Shown here: positions 1 through 5,231 of the stretch, piece after piece
Numbering within the stretch: position 1 is the first letter of the stretch
Layout: each line of letters begins with the position of its first letter
Assembly: GCA_049662565.1 (NCBI GenBank)
Contig: JBATBW010000128.1
Location: forward strand, 1-5,231
Direction: 5' to 3'
DNA from: JBATBW01 sp049662565
GTDB taxonomy: Bacteria; Bacillota_I; Bacilli_A; Erysipelotrichales; Erysipelotrichaceae
DNA: 5,231 nucleotides
The notes under the pieces: model-generated
Seen by the model: only the letters and a program-made list of their open reading frames with translations
What the model was told of the DNA's origin: nothing
Database searches by the model: none
Made by a program: the position numbers and the translations under genes

Positions 1-363
1 GTACCATATGTTCAAGCTCTATTAAGAAGAAGAGTTAATGACGAAAAAGAAATTAAAGTTATTGATATTGATGATTTACAATTAAATTTAGAACAATGTG
101 TGTTACGTATTAGCGGGAAAGTTGTCCCATTAACATCTTTTGAATATAAGATATTAAGAACATTGATGGGCAACCCTAATAATATCTTTACTAAGGCACA
201 ACTATATGAAAGTACTAGTGATGATTATTTTGATGTATATGACAATGCGATGATGGTGCATATTTCTAATCTTAGATCGAAAATTGAAAAAAATCCTTCC
301 GACCCGCAATATATAATTACGGTTAGAGGGTTGGGGTATAAGTTTAAATATGAAAAAGAATAA
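1..363 (+). CDS. OmpR/PhoB-family response regulator, C-terminal part (5' end outside window)
   Basis: This is the DNA-binding half of a two-component response regulator. The frame is open from base 1, so the gene starts upstream; the GTG at 100 is an internal valine, not a start. The 120 visible residues begin at the end of the receiver/linker (VPYVQALLRRR, typical of the last receiver helix), and a winged-helix effector domain follows at about 23-117. Family landmarks are PLTSFEYKIL (47 region), the recognition-helix segment DNAMMVHISNLRSKIE (81-96), and the wing ending VRGLGYKF (108-115). The phospho-acceptor Asp lies outside the window. The last 14 bases overlap the kinase gene, so the two proteins are almost certainly a cognate pair. 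I infer that it binds the tandem CTTAAG repeat at 1915-1932 and activates the downstream operon, and perhaps its own promoter to the left. The family assignment is firm; the regulon is inferred. Confidence 0.95.
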   Translation, partial: VPYVQALLRRRVNDEKEIKVIDIDDLQLNLEQCVLRISGKVVPLTSFEYKILRTLMGNPNNIFTKAQLYESTSDDYFDVYDNAMMVHISNLRSKIEKNPSDPQYIITVRGLGYKFKYEKE

Positions 364-1900
364 AAGTTTAGTGTCGATTACAATATCGTATCTATTGTTG
401 AATATCTTCATAATATTAGTAATTATATATGCAGTGGACAGTACTTTTAATCATTTCATTACTCAATCATTTTCTTCAATTGAAGATATATTAGTTTATA
501 GTGATGAACTTGAGGAAGATGATTTTGTCAATATTCCGTTTCATCATTATAAAAACAGTGATGTTGTTGTTTTTAATGAAATTGGAAGTGTGATCTATGC
601 ATCAAGTAAAGAAGTTAAAAACAATTTATCTTTAATCGATTTAAACTATACTACAATGTATAATGATGAAGTATCATATGATTTAGTTCATAAGCAAAAT
701 GACCAAGGTTTTTATGTCACTTCCTATATTTATGAAGGATGGGATCGAATTAATCTGGATTATATTGATATCGATAAAAACTTCAGGGTAATAGCTGGAG
801 GTATTTTGCCAGTTAATACACAGCTTACCTTGAATCAAATTAATTATATGGCCAAACAATATGATGAAAAACATCAAATTAATGTTACTCAATATTTTAC
901 TTTTGAAGGTGAAAAAAGAATTTTGGCATATATTAGTCCAATTTTAACAGAAGAATCATACATGAATGTCATCAATAATTATGATTTTAAATATCTAATT
1001 ATGTTGGTAACTATATTCTTTGTAATTCTTTTGCAATCATTATTATTTAAAAATAAAATTATTAAATTAATCGCTCCACTAAATAATGCGATTAATAATT
1101 ACAAATTAGGAAATAGTCAAACTATTCCTAATGAAATCAGGGTTAAAGAATATCAAAGCATTTTAGATGACTTTAAATCACTAGTTAATAATATTGAACA
1201 AATAAACAAAGAAAAAATGAAAATTAATGAAGAAAAAAACCAAATTATTGCGGATATCTCTCATGATATTAAAACACCTTTAACGGTAATTTTAGGATAT
1301 AGTAAAGCGCTTAATGATAATCTTATTGAGAAAGATAAAGTTAGCTACTATTTAGATACAATATATAAGAAAGCGGTTCTCGCAAATGAAAGAATTGAAT
1401 CTTTCTATGAGTATTCACAATTAGAACATCCTTCATATATTATTAATACAAAAAAAACTAATATCAATGAATTCATAAGAAAATATATAATTAGTATTTA
1501 TTCGCAATTAGAATCAAGAAATATTCAACTAATAGTTGAAATACCGGAAAATGATATTTTCTATGATTTAGATGAAGTCTTATTTAGAAGAGCTCTAGAT
1601 AATTTAATCAGTAATACCATTAAATACAATGATAAAGATATTACTGTAAAAATCAGTTTATCGGTTAAAGAAAAAAATATTATTATTACGATTGCTGACA
1701 ACGGAGTTGGCGTAGATGATAATATTAAAGATAAAATATTTGATCCATTTATCACAACTAATGAGTCAAGAACGGCAAATAATGGTACGGGACTAGGATT
1801 AAGTATTGTCTATAAAATTATCATATTACATAAGGGAAGTATATCATTAAAAAATAAAGATGACTTTAAGACTGTTTTCGAAATAACATTACCTTTATAG
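350..1900 (+). CDS. Membrane sensor histidine kinase of the two-component pair
   Basis: This 516-residue sensor kinase autophosphorylates on His and passes the phosphate to the regulator encoded just upstream. TM1 is at about 7-29 and TM2 at about 216-233, flanking an extracytoplasmic domain of about 185 residues. That domain may be PAS/Cache-like (VVVFNEIGSVIYAS at 72-85) and has an acidic stretch at 45-58. A HAMP-like linker and coiled region (about 234-295) leads to the HisKA motif SHDIKTPL with phospho-acceptor H305. The ATPase domain shows the N box (N418, N422), G1 DNGVG (450-454), F box FDPF (464-467) and G2 NGTGLGL (478-484), so it looks fully active. The ATG at 350 lies inside the regulator gene (14-base overlap). 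There is no good Shine-Dalgarno at normal spacing; GGGG at 333-336 is 13 nt away, which suggests translational coupling. The cationic/basic start MKKNK before TM1 supports this start. The stimulus is unknown; the context suggests envelope stress or cationic peptides. Confidence 0.96.
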   Translation: MKKNKSLVSITISYLLLNIFIILVIIYAVDSTFNHFITQSFSSIEDILVYSDELEEDDFVNIPFHHYKNSDVVVFNEIGSVIYASSKEVKNNLSLIDLNYTTMYNDEVSYDLVHKQNDQGFYVTSYIYEGWDRINLDYIDIDKNFRVIAGGILPVNTQLTLNQINYMAKQYDEKHQINVTQYFTFEGEKRILAYISPILTEESYMNVINNYDFKYLIMLVTIFFVILLQSLLFKNKIIKLIAPLNNAINNYKLGNSQTIPNEIRVKEYQSILDDFKSLVNNIEQINKEKMKINEEKNQIIADISHDIKTPLTVILGYSKALNDNLIEKDKVSYYLDTIYKKAVLANERIESFYEYSQLEHPSYIINTKKTNINEFIRKYIISIYSQLESRNIQLIVEIPENDIFYDLDEVLFRRALDNLISNTIKYNDKDITVKISLSVKEKNIIITIADNGVGVDDNIKDKIFDPFITTNESRTANNGTGLGLSIVYKIIILHKGSISLKNKDDFKTVFEITLPL

Positions 1901-1914
1901 GGTAATGTTTTTTT
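1885..1914 (+). terminator. Intrinsic terminator overlapping the kinase stop codon
   Basis: A perfect 9-bp inverted repeat, AACATTACC (1885-1893) and GGTAATGTT (1901-1909), encloses a 7-nt loop (1894-1900) and merges into a run of seven T (1908-1914). The left arm is coding sequence for the last kinase residues, and the TAG stop (1898-1900) lies in the loop. This should end the two-component transcript and separate it from the next operon. The stem is AU-rich, so some read-through is possible. Confidence 0.85.
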
Positions 1915-1932
1915 CTTAAGGTTAACTTAAGG
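1915..1932 (+). promoter_or_regulatory. Putative response-regulator operator (PmrA-box-like tandem repeat)
   Basis: CTTAAGGTTAACTTAAGG contains two identical 7-mers, CTTAAGG, at 1915-1921 and 1926-1932. Their starts are 11 bp apart, about one helical turn. OmpR/PhoB-family regulators bind as head-to-tail dimers to such repeats. From memory, the enterobacterial PmrA box is YTTAAK-N5-YTTAAK, which this matches exactly (CTTAAG-N5-CTTAAG). The site starts directly after the terminator T-run and sits at or just upstream of where a -35 element would lie for the downstream operon, as expected for an activator site. CTTAAG is itself palindromic, so an inverted-repeat reading is also possible. That the neighbouring regulator binds it is inference. 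Confidence 0.65.
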
Positions 1933-1943
1933 ATCGCAATATA

Positions 1944-1969
1944 TATATTTAAGATAATAATCATATAAT
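1944..1969 (+). promoter_or_regulatory. Candidate -10 region of the ligase operon promoter
   Basis: Three overlapping -10 candidates occur: TATATT (1944-1949), GATAAT (1953-1958) and TATAAT (1964-1969). None has a consensus -35 at 17 bp, which fits an activator-dependent promoter. GATAAT would put the -35 position at about 1930-1935, abutting the tandem repeat at 1915-1932, and transcription would start near 1965, leaving a leader of about 23 nt with the RBS intact. TATAAT at 1964-1969 is the best hexamer, but its start point would fall at or inside the RBS (1976-1980), so it is less likely. TATATT pairs with a weak TTAACT (1922-1927) inside the repeat at a 16-bp spacing. The exact element cannot be chosen by eye. 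Confidence 0.45.
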
Positions 1970-1987
1970 TTAATCGGAGGATTAGAT

Positions 1988-3493
1988 ATGAATAACATTT
2001 TTACCTATTTAGAAAAAAGCTCAATTATAAATCCTAATAAAATTGCAGTAATCTGTGAAGATCATAAATATAGTTACAATCAACTATATAAAGATAGCAA
2101 ATGTTTAGCTACTTCGCTATTGAATAAGGTGATCGTCTGTAATCCCATAGTTGTATTTATGGAAAAGAGTTACCAAACCCTTACAGTATTTTTGGGGGTT
2201 GCAGCAACAAGAAATTTTTATGTATTAATAGATCCATCATTACCTAATTATCGGATAGAACAAATTATTGAAGTGTTGAATCCAGCATTAGTTGTCACAA
2301 CAACTAAAGATGTAGATAAAGCTAGAGAAATATTTGATCAAAAAAAGATAACATTATATGATGATTTAATTAATCAAAATATTGATGAAGAAAAAATCAA
2401 CAATGTTAAAAAACAATGGTTAGATATTGATCCGTTGTATACTAATTTTACTTCAGGAAGTACTGGAGTACCAAAAGGAGTTGTCGTATCACATGGCAGT
2501 GTTATTGATTTTATTGATGTTTTTGATCAGTCTTTTAATTTTCAAGAAGATGATATTATTGCGAATCAGGCACCATGGGATTTTGATGTTTCAACAAAAG
2601 ATATCTATACTGCACTTAAAAAGGGAGCTACTTTACTAATAGTTCCCAAATATATGTTTTCTAATCCCATAAAACTAATGGACTATTTATCCGATAATGA
2701 GGCCACAGTAATGGTTTGGGCGGTATCGGCTTTATGTTTAATCACAACTTTCCATGGGTTAGATTATAAATTATTACCGAGTGTTCGTAAAATATTGTTT
2801 AGTGGTGAAGTAATGCCGCTGAAACATTTGAAACAGTGGTTAGATAAATTACCACAAGCGGCAATGATTAATTTGTATGGGCCAACAGAAATTACTTGTA
2901 ATTGCACTTATCATCAAATTGATCGTGATAATGAATATCCTAATGGAATTCCTATTGGTAAGCCCTTTTTCAATGAAGGGGTATTCTTATTAGATGATAA
3001 CAACCAAGAGATTATGAAAGATAATGTTGTCGGTGAATTATGTGTAAAAGGTAAGGCTTTAGGATTAGGTTACTATAATAATCCAAGCCAAAGTGATAAA
3101 GTATTTATTCAAAACCCATTAAATGATAAATATTTTGAAAGAATCTATCTAACAAGAGATTTAGCTAAATATCATAATGGCGAATTATATTTCTGTGGTC
3201 GTAAAGACTTTCAAATTAAATATTTGGGTCATCGAATAGAATTAGAAGAAATCGAAAAAAACATCAATGACATTCAAGATGTAACTCGTTGTTGTTGTGT
3301 GTTTGATGAAGATAAACATCGTTTATATGGTTATTATATTGGTCAGGTCGATAAAGAAATAATTTTTCAAAAACTACAAGAAAGATTACCAAGTCATATG
3401 ATTCCTACTCGTTTAGTTCAAATTGAAGAATTCGAATTAAACAAAAATGGAAAAATTGATCGCAAGAAACTATTAGAAAGAAAAGGTAAATAA
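1988..3493 (+). CDS. DltA-like amino-acid--[carrier protein] ligase (adenylation enzyme)
   Basis: This 501-residue ANL-superfamily enzyme, the usual length of DltA, would activate an amino acid as its adenylate with ATP and load it onto the phosphopantetheine arm of the carrier protein two genes downstream, in the cytoplasm. Visible core motifs are the P-loop TSGSTGVPKG (155-164), FDVS with D200 (the Asp that binds the substrate amino group in this family), YGPTE (297-301), TRDL with D391, the hinge-region GRKDFQIKYLGHRIE (404-418), and C-terminal NGKIDRK with the catalytic Lys K489. The start is supported by GGAGG at 1976-1980, 7 nt before the ATG. It differs from canonical DltA near the pocket: LFSGEV (270-275) where DltA has FCGE, and TEITCNCT (300-307) where DltA has TEATVAVT (comparison from memory). 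The substrate may therefore not be D-alanine. An odd CCC run lies at 435-437. It is the first gene of the operon, with 1 nt to the next. Confidence 0.9.
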   Translation: MNNIFTYLEKSSIINPNKIAVICEDHKYSYNQLYKDSKCLATSLLNKVIVCNPIVVFMEKSYQTLTVFLGVAATRNFYVLIDPSLPNYRIEQIIEVLNPALVVTTTKDVDKAREIFDQKKITLYDDLINQNIDEEKINNVKKQWLDIDPLYTNFTSGSTGVPKGVVVSHGSVIDFIDVFDQSFNFQEDDIIANQAPWDFDVSTKDIYTALKKGATLLIVPKYMFSNPIKLMDYLSDNEATVMVWAVSALCLITTFHGLDYKLLPSVRKILFSGEVMPLKHLKQWLDKLPQAAMINLYGPTEITCNCTYHQIDRDNEYPNGIPIGKPFFNEGVFLLDDNNQEIMKDNVVGELCVKGKALGLGYYNNPSQSDKVFIQNPLNDKYFERIYLTRDLAKYHNGELYFCGRKDFQIKYLGHRIELEEIEKNINDIQDVTRCCCVFDEDKHRLYGYYIGQVDKEIIFQKLQERLPSHMIPTRLVQIEEFELNKNGKIDRKKLLERKGK

Positions 3494-3494
3494 T

Positions 3495-4667
3495 ATGAAA
3501 TATAGTGTAGAGAATATTATTGATAATTATAGTACTCCAGCATATATATTTGATATGGAAGTGCTACAAGAAAGAGTGAATTATTTAAACAAGATTTTAG
3601 ATAATAAAGCCCAAATATGTTATGCCATAAAGGCTAATCCTTTTGTCGCAAAATATCTTAAGGATAGTATTGAGAAATTTGAAGTATGTTCACCAGGTGA
3701 ATTATATATTTGTAATGACTATGAAATTGCAGGAAAAAAGATTGTCGTTTCGGGTGTTCATAAAGAAGAACAAGTAATGGAATATGCTTTAAATCATTAT
3801 GATGGAATCAATATTTTTACAATTGAATCATTATCTCAATATGAGTTGTTAGATGAATTGTGCCATAAATATGATAAGAAGATTAATTTATTAGTTCGTT
3901 TATCAAGTAAGACTCAATTTGGAGTTAGTGAAGAAGATTTATGGACAATTATTGATAAAGCAGTTGATAATCCTTATCTTAATGTTCAAGGTATTCAGCA
4001 TTACTCATCAACACAAAAGAAATCAATTAAGCGGTTAACTAAAGAAATAAATCAATTAGATGAGTTAATTCAAGAAATTAATGAAAAATATCCAGAAACT
4101 ATTAAAGAATTAGAGTATGGTCCAGGATTTCCAATATTCTATTTTAATAATGACGAATTTGATGAAGATGAATTTTTATTAGAATTTAAGAATATTTTAG
4201 GATCAATTACTAGTTCAGTTAGTGTAACTTTAGAAATTGGAAGAAGTCTAGTAGCTAGTTGTGGTAATTATATTACTAAAGTAGTAGATCTAAAAAACAT
4301 TGGTGAATTAAATTATGCGATTGTCGATGGTGGAATCCATCATATTGCATACTTCGGTCAGTTTATGGCAACTAAAATACCATTTATTGATATCTATCCA
4401 CCAAGAAATTGCGAAGATGGAAAAATGTGGAATATTTGTGGGTCTTTGTGTACTAATAATGATATTTTGGTAAAAGAATTACAAATAGAAGACTTAAAAA
4501 TTAATGATTATTTAGTATTCAAAAACACGGGTGCTTACTGTATGTGTGAAGGAATCTCTTTATTTTTGAGTAGAGATTTACCTCAAGTAATTATTTATAG
4601 TCAAGAAAACGGCTATGAAATTGCGCGCGATAAGCAAGCAATTTATAATTTAAATAAATGTCAATAA
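3495..4667 (+). CDS. PLP-dependent fold-type III decarboxylase (DapDC/BtrK-like)
   Basis: This 390-residue protein has an alanine-racemase-type barrel followed by a beta domain, as in diaminopimelate and ornithine decarboxylases. Seen motifs are YAIKAN with K46, the expected PLP Schiff-base lysine; CSPGEL (64-69 region); QFGV (141-144); HYSS with H169 (HIGS in DapDC); YGPGFP (208-213), replacing the Gly-rich phosphate loop; EIGRSL (247-252); DGGIHH (278-283); CGSLC with C319, the likely catalytic Cys from the partner subunit; and GAY with Y348. DapDC carries an RPxLY-type distal-substrate motif after the DxG segment; here it is absent and DGGxHH instead resembles BtrK-like and exosortase-associated decarboxylases, some of which act on carrier-bound substrates. 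The gene lies between ligase and carrier protein, with 1 nt from the former, so it probably works in their pathway rather than in lysine synthesis. AAAAGG (3481-3486) is its RBS. A plain LysA role or a racemase is less likely. Confidence 0.88.
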   Translation: MKYSVENIIDNYSTPAYIFDMEVLQERVNYLNKILDNKAQICYAIKANPFVAKYLKDSIEKFEVCSPGELYICNDYEIAGKKIVVSGVHKEEQVMEYALNHYDGINIFTIESLSQYELLDELCHKYDKKINLLVRLSSKTQFGVSEEDLWTIIDKAVDNPYLNVQGIQHYSSTQKKSIKRLTKEINQLDELIQEINEKYPETIKELEYGPGFPIFYFNNDEFDEDEFLLEFKNILGSITSSVSVTLEIGRSLVASCGNYITKVVDLKNIGELNYAIVDGGIHHIAYFGQFMATKIPFIDIYPPRNCEDGKMWNICGSLCTNNDILVKELQIEDLKINDYLVFKNTGAYCMCEGISLFLSRDLPQVIIYSQENGYEIARDKQAIYNLNKCQ

Positions 4668-4671
4668 GGAG
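4666..4671 (+). promoter_or_regulatory. Ribosome binding site setting the carrier-protein start
   Basis: AAGGAG lies 7 nt before the ATG at 4679 and overlaps the decarboxylase stop (TAA, 4665-4667). An in-frame ATG at 4658 is upstream of this site, has no RBS of its own, and would add seven residues unlike an ACP amino terminus, so 4679 is the chosen start. The overlap suggests translational coupling. Confidence 0.85.
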
Positions 4672-4678
4672 AACAAAA

Positions 4679-4909
4679 ATGGAAAAGTTAAAAGAAATAT
4701 TAGAAGAAATCCATCCAATGGTAGATTATGATAATGAGGATAAGTTGATTGATAATCATATTTTAGATTCGTTAGATATACTTAGTTTGATTGCGGAAAT
4801 TGAAGATGAATTCGATGTTGTAATTCCACCAGTTGAAATAGTTAATCATAATTTTAATTCTTTAAAAGATATTCATAATTTAATCAGTCGTCTACAAAAC
4901 GAGGCATAA
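4679..4909 (+). CDS. Small acyl carrier protein (DltC-like)
   Basis: This 76-residue acidic, helical protein has the size and pattern of a stand-alone carrier protein. The motif LDSLDILSL (29-37) carries S31, the expected 4'-phosphopantetheine attachment site. Helix I is at about 2-14, followed by an acidic loop, the helix II region at 31-45, and the EFDVVIPP segment (44-51) typical of ACP/DltC helix II-III. It should receive the aminoacyl group from the upstream ligase, possibly present it to the decarboxylase, and deliver it to the MBOAT protein at the membrane. The start is fixed by the AAGGAG at 4666-4671; an alternative start at 4658 was considered less likely. Only 3 nt separate its stop from the next gene. 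The sequence alone cannot say whether it is a true DltC or a carrier for a different aminoacyl group; context favours a dlt-like role. Confidence 0.92.
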   Translation: MEKLKEILEEIHPMVDYDNEDKLIDNHILDSLDILSLIAEIEDEFDVVIPPVEIVNHNFNSLKDIHNLISRLQNEA

Positions 4910-4912
4910 TAA

Positions 4913-5231
4913 ATGAGTTCTTATTTCTCATTAGTTTATATTTTTGCTTTTTTGCCGATAGTAGTGGGACTATATCATGTATGCATTAAGAAATATCGCT
5001 GGGTAGTTTTATTAGTAGCGAGTTTAGTATTTTATTATTTGATAAGTAACTGGCTAATAATATATATTGCTTTTTCGACACTATCAATCTATTTTCTTGC
5101 AAGACTGATTAATAACTACCATCAGAAAATTAGTGATGATAGTGTAAACAAGAAAAGCTATCAAAAGAAGCAAAAATTATTAATTGTGTTAGGGGTTTTA
5201 TTAAATATTGGGATTTTAGTTATATTAAAAT
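4913..5231 (+). CDS. MBOAT-family O-acyltransferase (DltB/AlgI-like), N-terminal part
   Basis: The frame is open from the ATG at 4913 to the window end (106 codons), and the gene continues outside. GAGG at 4901-4904, inside the end of the carrier gene, lies 8 nt before the start. The fragment is strongly hydrophobic, with membrane segments at about 6-25, 29-45, 47-66 and 89-106, and a basic, polar cytoplasmic-type loop at 67-88 (KKSYQKKQK). The opening FLPIVVGLY, then ASLVFYY and a following segment ending LARLI, match the start of MBOAT proteins such as AlgI and DltB; to my eye the pattern is nearer AlgI. The catalytic His and most of the fold are beyond the edge, so activity cannot be assessed. 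In a dlt-type pathway this protein moves the acyl group from the carrier protein across the membrane to a surface polymer. Confidence 0.82.
   Translation, partial: MSSYFSLVYIFAFLPIVVGLYHVCIKKYRWVVLLVASLVFYYLISNWLIIYIAFSTLSIYFLARLINNYHQKISDDSVNKKSYQKKQKLLIVLGVLLNIGILVILK

Noticed and set aside
202..411. Minus-strand open frame of 69 codons across the regulator/kinase junction
   Set aside because: It lies opposite two genes with clear domain motifs, has no recognisable motif, and is typical of chance frames in AT-rich DNA. The minus-strand frames at 683-892 and 1561-1755 were rejected for the same reason.
1938..1950. Alternating AT tract upstream of the ligase gene
   Set aside because: It could be called a short repeat, but it is expected in a very AT-rich promoter region; it is treated only as part of the possible -10 region.
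2427..2639. Plus-strand 70-codon frame inside the ligase gene
   Set aside because: It overlaps the P-loop and FDVS region of the ligase in another frame; the translation is low-complexity Leu/Ile-rich with no RBS, so it is a shadow.
3657..3665. A further CTTAAGGAT inside the decarboxylase gene
   Set aside because: It is a single half-site with no second copy 11 bp away and sits in well-conserved coding sequence, so it is not supported as an operator.
4658..4678. Upstream in-frame ATG for the carrier protein
   Set aside because: It has no RBS at proper spacing and overlaps the decarboxylase end; the extra residues MSIRRTK include the translated Shine-Dalgarno of the true start at 4679.
1988..5231. 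Reading the cassette as an NRPS, siderophore or antibiotic cluster
   Set aside because: There are no condensation, thioesterase or export genes in the window, the ligase has the size and C-terminus of stand-alone DltA, and the MBOAT gene points to surface modification. It cannot be fully excluded without the sequence to the right.

Overview
This window comes from a very AT-rich, low-GC Gram-positive-type genome (Firmicutes, possibly Erysipelotrichia or a clostridial relative). The evidence is the A/T-loaded codon use, strong GGAGG/AAGGAG ribosome binding sites, tightly packed same-strand genes, stops that are all TAA or TAG, and a DltA-like cell-envelope cassette. Tryptophan is encoded by TGG, so nothing suggests a mycoplasma genetic code. 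The species cannot be named from the sequence. All supported genes are on the + strand, and both ends of the window cut through genes.

Left part (1-1914): the end of an OmpR/PhoB-type response regulator (receiver domain off the left edge) overlaps a complete membrane sensor histidine kinase. The unit closes with an intrinsic terminator whose stem begins inside the last kinase codons and contains the stop codon in its loop.

Junction (1901-1987): directly after the terminator T-run is an exact tandem repeat, CTTAAG-N5-CTTAAG, with an 11-bp period. This is the classic layout of an OmpR-family operator and closely resembles the enterobacterial PmrA box. AT-rich -10 candidates and a strong RBS follow. 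The simplest reading is that the upstream two-component system controls the downstream operon.

Right part (1988-5231): a compact operon encodes a DltA-like amino-acid adenylating enzyme, a fold-type III PLP-dependent decarboxylase of the DapDC/BtrK type, a small acyl carrier protein, and the start of an MBOAT O-acyltransferase that runs off the right edge. It looks like a dlt (teichoic acid D-alanylation) operon, but with a decarboxylase inserted and the order ligase-decarboxylase-carrier-MBOAT instead of dltA-B-C-D. The ligase departs from canonical DltA around its substrate pocket, and the decarboxylase lacks the DapDC-type distal substrate motif but has a BtrK-like DGGxHH segment. I infer a dlt-like surface-modification pathway. 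An amino acid with two carboxylates (for example Glu, Asp or diaminopimelate) would be loaded on the carrier and decarboxylated before or after loading, and the resulting amino-acyl group would be exported by the MBOAT protein to a surface polymer under control of the envelope-sensing two-component system. The substrate and acceptor are not proven by the sequence.
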